NCBI GenBank assembly: GCA_030040595.1
Contig: JASHTL010000086.1
Span: 1-6,547 of the forward strand
Reading direction: 5' to 3'
DNA from: Microcaldota archaeon
GTDB lineage: Archaea > Micrarchaeota > Micrarchaeia > Micrarchaeales > CABMGC01
DNA length: 6,547 nucleotides
The notes under the pieces: model-generated
What the model saw: only the letters and a program-made list of their open reading frames with translations
Told to the model about the DNA's origin: nothing
Databases searched by the model: none
Shown here: in pieces, positions 1 to 4,321 of the stretch
Layout of the letters: each line of letters opens with the position of its first letter
Numbering within the stretch: the stretch's first letter is position 1
Position numbers and translations under genes: made by a program

Positions 1-797
1 AGTTCCTGCTGCGACTTCGGTTCCAGGTCAGCAACCTCGTCTATGAAGAGCACGCCCTTGTTCGCCCTGTGCACTGCGCCTCCTTCCACTCTAAGGTGAG
101 GTGGAGTTCCAAGGCCTCCAGACTGCAACGGGTCGTGCCGAACGTCCCCGAAGAGCGCGCCTGACCTTGACCCAGTAGCGTCGACAAACGGTGCGTGCAT
201 CATGCCTGTGTTGTCTATTATCAGCTTCGGCTCGTTGGAGTCGAACATTCCCGGCAGTATGCCGCCGGCGCGCCTGAAGCCGCTCACGAAGAGGGCCACT
301 GCGCCGAAGATCAGCACACCGAGCAGAAGGGCTGCAAGTATCAGCAGGTCATATCCGCTGAAGAAGCCGAGCAGCGCCACTGCCAGTATTGCTATTACTA
401 TTACCGCCACTATCGGAGTTATGTTGTTCCTGTTCCTGCTGTAGTCAAGCCTGTTCTTTATCTTCTCCTTCTGCACGATCTGCCGGCCCTGTCCGTCTCC
501 GAGGGGCTTGCCCTGGACCGGCGGACTCGGGTACGTCTTGACGCTCTTGACTATGGGCCTGTTCTCATCATTCTGGTTCTTGTAGACCAGCACGTCCTCT
601 AGGTCAGCTGCAGGCAGAAGCTCAGCCATCGCCTGCGCGAGCATGGTCTTTCCCACTCCCGGCTGGCCTATCAGCAGGCAGTTGCGGTGCTGCTTCGCAG
701 CCTTCTTTATTATCTCAACAGCGCTGTCCTGGCCTATTACCTGGTCGACTATCTTCTCCGGGATCTTTACCTCTGCCGTGGTCTTGAATTTTTTCAT
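1..797 (-). CDS. lonB: Archaeal LonB membrane-anchored ATP-dependent protease, N-terminal 265 codons (3' end outside window)
   Basis: Seen: a minus-strand frame from the ATG at 797 stays open through position 1, so the C-terminal half lies outside the window. Walker A GQPGVGKT is at residues 44-51 and Walker B VLFIDE at about 249-254. Just before Walker B is the conserved Lon/RuvB-like stretch GDVRHDPLQSGGLGTPPH (217-234). Two hydrophobic helices (about 127-148 and 151-172) are inserted between the Walker motifs. Known: this membrane insertion inside the AAA+ domain, with no bacterial Lon N-domain, is the hallmark of archaeal LonB. LonB degrades misfolded and regulatory proteins at the inner face of the membrane; its Ser-Lys protease domain should follow outside the window. 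The start is supported by a TATA box about 30 nt upstream and by the short basic lead-in MKKFKTTAEVKIPEKI. It follows prf1 in the same direction but has its own promoter. Family assignment is secure; activity cannot be judged without the protease half. Confidence 0.95.
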   Translation of the reverse strand, partial: MKKFKTTAEVKIPEKIVDQVIGQDSAVEIIKKAAKQHRNCLLIGQPGVGKTMLAQAMAELLPAADLEDVLVYKNQNDENRPIVKSVKTYPSPPVQGKPLGDGQGRQIVQKEKIKNRLDYSRNRNNITPIVAVIVIAILAVALLGFFSGYDLLILAALLLGVLIFGAVALFVSGFRRAGGILPGMFDSNEPKLIIDNTGMMHAPFVDATGSRSGALFGDVRHDPLQSGGLGTPPHLRVEGGAVHRANKGVLFIDEVADLEPKSQQE

Positions 798-822
798 AGC
801 AATATAACAAATCTACTTGAAA

Positions 823-832
823 GCTTATAAAG
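823..832 (-). promoter_or_regulatory. TATA box of lonB
   Basis: On the minus strand the sequence reads CTTTATAAGC, with its centre about 30 nt upstream of the lonB ATG at 797. Archaeal TATA boxes usually sit about 26 nt before the transcription start, so the mRNA would begin within a few nucleotides of the ATG. No Shine-Dalgarno sequence is visible before this ATG, which fits a leaderless or nearly leaderless message. Seen: motif and spacing. Inferred: function. Confidence 0.6.
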
Positions 833-846
833 ATGTGTCATAATCT

Positions 847-871
847 GCGCGCAGGGCAGCATCCTGCGCGC
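847..871. repeat. GC-rich hairpin upstream of the lonB promoter
   Basis: GCGCGCAGG (847-855) and CCTGCGCGC (863-871) form a perfect 9-bp inverted repeat around a 7-nt loop. The surrounding sequence is AT-rich, so the GC block stands out. The hairpin ends 14 nt upstream of the lonB TATA box on the minus strand. No T-run follows it in either direction, so a classical intrinsic terminator is not supported. It could be a regulator-binding site, the 3' stem of an RNA coming from the 953 region, or an mRNA-end structure of prf1. I cannot choose among these. Confidence 0.5.
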
Positions 872-906
872 CAAAATACCGAAACTGGGTGTAAATTTGA
901 AATAGG

Positions 907-953
907 AGCGTTTAGAGGGTGGGGAAGGACAATAAGAATATGCTCTAAACGCT
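907..953. repeat. Perfect 11-bp inverted repeat with 25-nt loop; candidate small RNA stem-loop
   Basis: AGCGTTTAGAG (907-917) is exactly complementary to CTCTAAACGCT (943-953), leaving a 25-nt loop. On the minus strand the loop is pyrimidine-rich and contains CCTTCCCCACC. A palindromic TATA-like element (974-987) is centred about 27 nt upstream of position 953 on that strand, so a transcript from it would start almost exactly at the base of the stem. That geometry suggests a short non-coding RNA on the minus strand, perhaps running on into the GC hairpin at 847-871. Repeat and spacing are seen; the RNA is inferred. I found no C/D boxes, tRNA T-loop or clear H/ACA architecture, so no known class is assigned. 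Confidence 0.45.
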
Positions 954-973
954 AAAGAATGTATTTCTATAAC

Positions 974-987
974 ATATTTATAAATAT
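974..987. promoter_or_regulatory. Perfectly palindromic TATA element (possible bidirectional promoter)
   Basis: The 14 bp ATATTTATAAATAT is its own reverse complement and lies 27 nt beyond the prf1 stop codon. Read on the minus strand it would set a transcription start near 953, the edge of the 11-bp inverted repeat. Read on the plus strand it would start near 1007 and run antisense into the 3' end of prf1. Core TATA quality is good, but AT-rich palindromes also arise by chance between archaeal genes, so function is an inference. Confidence 0.4.
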
Positions 988-1014
988 TGTGCTACGCGGT
1001 GCGAATGCAAGTGC

Positions 1015-2217
1015 CTAGAGCTTGTACCTCAGAATCGCGCCTACGCCGCCGAATCCGAGCAGGAACTCCTTGCCGTAGGAGCTCTCGCTTGAGACGAATA
1101 CCGTCTCTGCGCCGTTCTTGTCCGCCATCTCTATCAGCTCGCCGACCACGTCCTGCTCGCTGACCACCTCAAGGTTTCCGTTGTCGTCGTGCTTCGCCTG
1201 TCGCTGCTCCCCGGTCTCTATCTTCTCGAACGTCTGGTTGCAGGTGCTGCACTTGTACTTGACGTTGTGTATCTCCAGCTCGTCGTTGACTATGAGCGTG
1301 CTCGCCTGGTTGTTCTCCAGCGCTTTTCTTGTGTTCGCATACCCGTACGTTGCCAGGCCGCCCCTGGCAATCTCCTGCTTGAAGCGCTCTATGACCTTCC
1401 TCTCCTGGAAGGCTTCCTGCTCCTCGAGCAGGTCAGCGGCCTTGGTCACAAGCTCGTTCAGCCCGTATTCATCGGTATAGCCGGTATCGTAGACACCGAG
1501 TATCTTGACCTGGTAATTAAGCGTGTTCGACTTGGCGAAGTTCTCCTTTGTCGGTCCGGGTCCGCCAACAATAAGGCCTTTTAGCTTGAACTGGTTCTGC
1601 AGGAATGTGGCGTTGACAACCTCCGAGACTCTTGTATAGTACTGGCCTATGCTCTCCTCTATCACGCGTTCGTACCTTGCAGCAGACTGGCCGCCCTTCC
1701 TGACCTTCGCATGTACCATGGAGTTGAGCTTCTTGATCACCTGTATATGCGAGCCCTTCAGCGTGGCTATCGTGGCCTCCCTGCCGTCCATGACTACCAG
1801 CGCATACATGTCTTTCGAGCCCACCATCTCCTCTATCGGGCCCAGGAGAAACGTGGAATCGCACCTGTAGATGTTTACCTTGAGGGGCAGCGGCGGGTCT
1901 ATGGAGAAGAGCTCTATGTCTATCTTGCCGGAGTTCTTGGAAACGTTACCGCAGAAGACCACGATGCCGTTCTTCGGGGTCTCCCTGTAGAGCCTGAGGT
2001 ACTGGATTATCTTGTCAATCGCGCTCTGGACATTGGTCCTTGTCGACTTCGACTTGATGTTGCCTGACTCGCTGTGCTCCTGCCTGAGCTTCGCTATCTC
2101 CTCGGATATCTGGTACCCTGAAGGTACGTATATGCTTATCAGTTCCGTCCCGTAGCCTCGCACCGACTTCAGCAGCTTTATCTCCTTTATTATGTCGTAT
2201 TCCTTCTTCATGCTCAT
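1015..2217 (-). CDS. prf1: Archaeal peptide chain release factor subunit 1 (aRF1)
   Basis: Role (known): recognises all three stop codons in the ribosomal A site and triggers hydrolysis of peptidyl-tRNA; it works with aEF1A and, with ABCE1, in ribosome recycling. Seen, numbering from the chosen start: NIKS (53-56) and YRCDSTF (117-123, the YxCxxxF motif) for stop-codon decoding in domain 1; GGQ (175-177, in VRKGGQSAARYER) for hydrolysis in domain 2; a C-terminal domain with one CxxC pair (YKCSTC) ending in LLGFGGVGAILRYKL, typical of the family. Length is 400 residues, close to usual for aRF1. The frame extends upstream to a TTG at 2277, but that 20-residue arginine-rich extension is unlike the family and overlaps the HAD gene end, so the ATG at 2217 was chosen; the ATG at 2211 is equally possible. 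The gene follows the HAD gene by 31 nt in the apparent serS operon. Stop is TAG. Confidence 0.96.
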   Translation of the reverse strand: MSMKKEYDIIKEIKLLKSVRGYGTELISIYVPSGYQISEEIAKLRQEHSESGNIKSKSTRTNVQSAIDKIIQYLRLYRETPKNGIVVFCGNVSKNSGKIDIELFSIDPPLPLKVNIYRCDSTFLLGPIEEMVGSKDMYALVVMDGREATIATLKGSHIQVIKKLNSMVHAKVRKGGQSAARYERVIEESIGQYYTRVSEVVNATFLQNQFKLKGLIVGGPGPTKENFAKSNTLNYQVKILGVYDTGYTDEYGLNELVTKAADLLEEQEAFQERKVIERFKQEIARGGLATYGYANTRKALENNQASTLIVNDELEIHNVKYKCSTCNQTFEKIETGEQRQAKHDDNGNLEVVSEQDVVGELIEMADKNGAETVFVSSESSYGKEFLLGFGGVGAILRYKL

Positions 2218-2248
2218 CCTGTTCTCTGCAGATATTATGCATCTTCTC

Positions 2249-2923
2249 CTATTTATCGCTATTTGCCAGCGCGCCAAGCTCCTCGTAGACCGTTCTGCAT
2301 GAGCTGTGGCCGTCTATGTGGCACTTGCCGTCGTTGCATATAAGTATTGAATGTATGCCGAGCGCCCTTGCCTCGTCTACGTTGTCCCTGCTGTCGTCCA
2401 GGAAGATTATCCTTTCCGGTTTCGTGTGCAGTATCCTTAGCAGCCTCATGAATGCCTTCCTGGAAGGCTTGAAGTACTTGCCCTTTCCGAGCCTGTCAAG
2501 GGTGATTATCCTCTCCTTATCTATCAACCCGCTTATGCCAAGCTCGGAGATTACGCGCGATGCCCATATCCTGGGCGAGTTTGTGAAGAGCGCAATCTTT
2601 GAAGTCTTGCTGAGCCTTGATATCTCGCCTACGAGCCGCGTGCTCTTCCTGATTCCGAAATTCCCGGGGTCGAGGTCATAGACATGATTCAGGAAACGCA
2701 TCCTGTCCTTGTTATAGCGGTTGCATATCTCGACTATTGAGGACGTGACCTTTCCAGCCTTCACCCTCTTCATAAGCCTGGAGAGGAAGGGCCTTGGTAT
2801 TTTCTCACGCATCGCGTATTCAGCAAGGCGCCTGCCTGCGAACCTGCAGGCCTCGATGTACTTCCTGTGCGAGTAGAGCGTTCCGTCAATGTCCAGCACC
2901 ACGTAATCGTATCTCTTCGCCAT
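2249..2923 (-). CDS. HAD-superfamily hydrolase, pyrimidine 5'-nucleotidase-like (subfamily IA)
   Basis: Seen, 224 residues from the ATG at 2923: motif I DIDGTLY with nucleophile Asp11 and acid Asp13; an alpha-helical cap region at roughly 18-90; motif II LFTNS with Thr114; motif III Lys152 in YFKPSRKAF; motif IV IIFLDDSRDN with Asp176-Asp177. Known: this set of motifs gives Mg-dependent phosphate-ester hydrolysis through an aspartyl-phosphate. The DxDGTLY...FTNS...KPS..AF...DDS..N pattern resembles the SDT1/PHM8 pyrimidine-nucleotidase group and other small subfamily IA phosphatases. The real substrate cannot be read from sequence; nucleotide monophosphates or a sugar phosphate are both plausible. 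The protein should be cytosolic, as no signal or membrane segment is seen. The frame opens further upstream at GTG 2932 and ATG 2929, but the Shine-Dalgarno site at 2928-2934 favours 2923. It lies 12 nt after serS and 31 nt before prf1, so co-transcription is likely. Confidence 0.88.
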   Translation of the reverse strand: MAKRYDYVVLDIDGTLYSHRKYIEACRFAGRRLAEYAMREKIPRPFLSRLMKRVKAGKVTSSIVEICNRYNKDRMRFLNHVYDLDPGNFGIRKSTRLVGEISRLSKTSKIALFTNSPRIWASRVISELGISGLIDKERIITLDRLGKGKYFKPSRKAFMRLLRILHTKPERIIFLDDSRDNVDEARALGIHSILICNDGKCHIDGHSSCRTVYEELGALANSDK

Positions 2924-2927
2924 CCGC

Positions 2928-2934
2928 ATCACCT
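2928..2934 (-). promoter_or_regulatory. Shine-Dalgarno site that fixes the HAD start
   Basis: On the minus strand AGGTGAT lies in the gap after the serS TAG stop and 4 nt before the ATG at 2923. It matches the archaeal GGAGGTGATC consensus well. The alternative starts at 2932 and 2929 fall inside this site, which argues against them. It is the clearest ribosome-binding site in the window, as expected for an internal operon gene, in contrast to the leaderless-looking first genes. Confidence 0.7.
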
Positions 2935-2935
2935 G

Positions 2936-4228
2936 CTAACCGATGGTCTCCTTGCCCATATACTCGACAAGCGCATCAGGCACGGTTATGGAGCCGTCCT
3001 CATTCGAGTAGTTCTCTATTATCGCCACCATGGTCCTGTTGGTCGCAAGGGCCGTGTTGTTCAAGGTGTGCACGAATCTCCTCTCGCCCTTCTCGTCATA
3101 CCTTATATTCAGGCGCATCGACTGCCAGTCGGTGCAGTTGGAGCACGATGCAAGTTCTCCATATCTGTTCTGCACGGGCATATGCACCTCAAGGTCGTAC
3201 TTCTTCGCCGCGACAGTGCCTATGTCGCCGGTGCACACGTTGACTATCCTGTACGGAAGGCCAAGCTTCCTCATAAGCTCTTCGGTGTTTTCCATGAGCT
3301 CCTCGAACATTGGCCACGAGTCTTCGGTAGTGAGCGCTATCTGCTCTACCTTGTAGAACTGGTGGACGCGGTATATGCCCTTCGTATCCTTGCCGTGCGC
3401 GCCGGCCTCCCTTCTGAAGCACGGGCTGAACCCGATGTACTTCCTGGGCAGGTCGTTCACGGAGAACAGCTGGTCTGCGTGCATCGCGATAAGCGGGTGC
3501 TCTGACGTGCTTATCAGGAAGAGCTCCTCGTTCAGATGCTCTATGCTCTTGCTGCCCTGCGCCTCCTTTGTCTCACCCACCTTGTAAAGGACATCCTCGA
3601 AGTCTGCAAGCGCGGTGACTCCCTGGTAGTAGTGCTTCCTCATCATCAGCGGAGGGGCTATGAGCGTGTAGCCCTTCTTGACCATTTCGGTTATTGCAAA
3701 CCTTATCAGCGCCTGCTCCAGCAGCGCAAGGTCTCCCTTCATGTAGAAGAACCTTGCGCCTGCAACCTTCGACGCCTGCTCAAGGTCGAGGAGCCCAAGC
3801 CTTGTAAGTATCTCCTCGTGGCCGGCACCCTTTTTCGGATTGGGCTTGCCGACCTTCCTCACTTCGACGTTCTGGGTCTCATCCCTTCCGTACGGTACTG
3901 ACTCGTGAAGTATGTTCGGCATGTTCATCAGCAGGAAGTCGAGCCTGTCCTGGTAGCTTGGAAGCTCTGCCTCTATATCTGCTATCTTCTGCTTTACAGC
4001 AGCAAGCTCCCTTATCTCCCTATCGGCATTCTTGCCTGATTTCTTGAGTCCGGCAACCTCGAGGCTGCCCTTGTTCCTCTTTGCCTGCAACCCCTGCAGC
4101 TCGGTGCTGAGCTGCCTTGACTGCTCATCAAGCTTTAGCAGTTCGTCTATCGGGTACTCGGAGTGCCTTCTCTTGAGCGACTCCCTGATCCTCCCAAGGT
4201 TCTCCCTGACATACCTTGCAGTTATCAT
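2936..4228 (-). CDS. serS: Seryl-tRNA synthetase (class II, common type)
   Basis: Role (known): charges tRNA-Ser with serine through seryl-adenylate in the cytoplasm. Seen, 430 residues from the ATG at 4228: an N-terminal helical arm rich in Lys, Glu and Leu (about 25-100), the antiparallel coiled coil that grips the long variable arm of tRNA-Ser; motif 1 region GYTLIAPPLMM (186-196); TSEHPL (241-246), in the serine/ATP pocket; motif 2 FRREAGAHGKDTKGIYRVHQF (271-291); the ASCSNCTDWQ stretch (360-369); motif 3 NNTALATNRTMVAIIENY (390-407) with its ATP-binding Arg398. This is the ordinary SerRS, not the rare methanogen type. The frame can begin at a TTG at 4237, but the ATG at 4228 gives the family-like start MITARYVRENLG and fits the TATA spacing. 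Stop is TAG. First gene of the apparent serS-HAD-prf1 operon, divergent from the surface-protein gene. Confidence 0.97.
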   Translation of the reverse strand: MITARYVRENLGRIRESLKRRHSEYPIDELLKLDEQSRQLSTELQGLQAKRNKGSLEVAGLKKSGKNADREIRELAAVKQKIADIEAELPSYQDRLDFLLMNMPNILHESVPYGRDETQNVEVRKVGKPNPKKGAGHEEILTRLGLLDLEQASKVAGARFFYMKGDLALLEQALIRFAITEMVKKGYTLIAPPLMMRKHYYQGVTALADFEDVLYKVGETKEAQGSKSIEHLNEELFLISTSEHPLIAMHADQLFSVNDLPRKYIGFSPCFRREAGAHGKDTKGIYRVHQFYKVEQIALTTEDSWPMFEELMENTEELMRKLGLPYRIVNVCTGDIGTVAAKKYDLEVHMPVQNRYGELASCSNCTDWQSMRLNIRYDEKGERRFVHTLNNTALATNRTMVAIIENYSNEDGSITVPDALVEYMGKETIG

Positions 4229-4257
4229 CAGTATCAAGACTCAATGGTAAACTCAGG

Positions 4258-4265
4258 TATAAATA
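4258..4265 (-). promoter_or_regulatory. Probable TATA box of the serS-HAD-prf1 operon (copy 1)
   Basis: Read on the minus strand this is TATTTATA, centred about 33 nt before the ATG at 4228. A start about 26 nt downstream of the box would fall near 4235 and leave a leader of only a few nucleotides. The overlapping TTTATAAGG at 4266-4274 is an alternative box giving a leader of about 16 nt. No Shine-Dalgarno sequence is seen before 4228. Spacing is seen; promoter function is inferred. Confidence 0.5.
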
Positions 4266-4291
4266 CCTTATAAACGAAACGTAAACTCGGA

Positions 4292-4299
4292 TATAAATA
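4292..4299 (+). promoter_or_regulatory. Probable TATA box of the surface-protein gene (copy 2)
   Basis: TATAAATA is centred about 26 nt before the ATG at 4322, which would place the transcription start at or next to the start codon. With no Shine-Dalgarno sequence in GAGACCGGAAAC before the ATG, a leaderless mRNA is the simplest reading. The same box in copy 1 (4258-4265) could supply a second start 34 nt further upstream. Confidence 0.5.
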
Positions 4300-4321
4300 C
4301 CTTATAAACGAGACCGGAAAC

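Larger units (their letters stand above)
4247..4314. repeat. Tandem duplication of a 34-bp TATA-bearing promoter unit
   Basis: Copies lie at 4247-4280 and 4281-4314, directly adjacent, and agree at 31 of 34 positions. Mismatches are at 4255/4289, 4257/4291 and 4278/4312. Each copy begins GTAAACTC, contains TATAAATACC and then CTTATAAACG, so each carries two overlapping AT-rich boxes. In copy 1 GGTAT-AA-ATACC is an inverted repeat, so the box can be read both ways. The pair fills most of the gap between two divergent genes. There are only two units with no spacer, so this is not a CRISPR array. Confidence 0.85.

Noticed and set aside
195..602. Plus-strand ORFs at 195-602 and 202-444
   Set aside because: They lie opposite lonB, whose Walker motifs and membrane insert account for the region; the translations look like antisense artefacts (for example Tyr- and His-rich runs).
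798..862. 22-codon minus-strand ORF from the ATG at 862 whose TGA overlaps the lonB ATG
   Set aside because: It starts in the loop of the GC hairpin and runs across the lonB TATA box; too short and without other support, although a leader peptide cannot be fully excluded.
833..955. 40-codon plus-strand ORF (MCHNLRAGQ...) across the prf1-lonB gap
   Set aside because: It has no ribosome-binding site, runs through both inverted repeats, and its ATG lies directly beside the lonB TATA box. The translation resembles nothing I know.
847..1014. tRNA, C/D-box or H/ACA RNA in the prf1-lonB gap
   Set aside because: No T-loop consensus, no RUGAUGA/CUGA boxes, and the stems lack an H/ACA pocket and a properly placed ACA; only an unclassified RNA can be proposed.
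2218..2277. N-terminal extension of prf1 from TTG 2277
   Set aside because: The 20 extra residues are Arg-rich, unlike aRF1, and overlap the HAD gene end; the ATG at 2217 gives the usual length.
2867..3505. Long plus-strand ORF opposite serS
   Set aside because: It is the antisense of a clearly conserved seryl-tRNA synthetase; such shadows are common in GC-rich codons.
4247..4314. CRISPR array
   Set aside because: The two 34-bp copies are directly adjacent with no spacer, and no cas gene is present.
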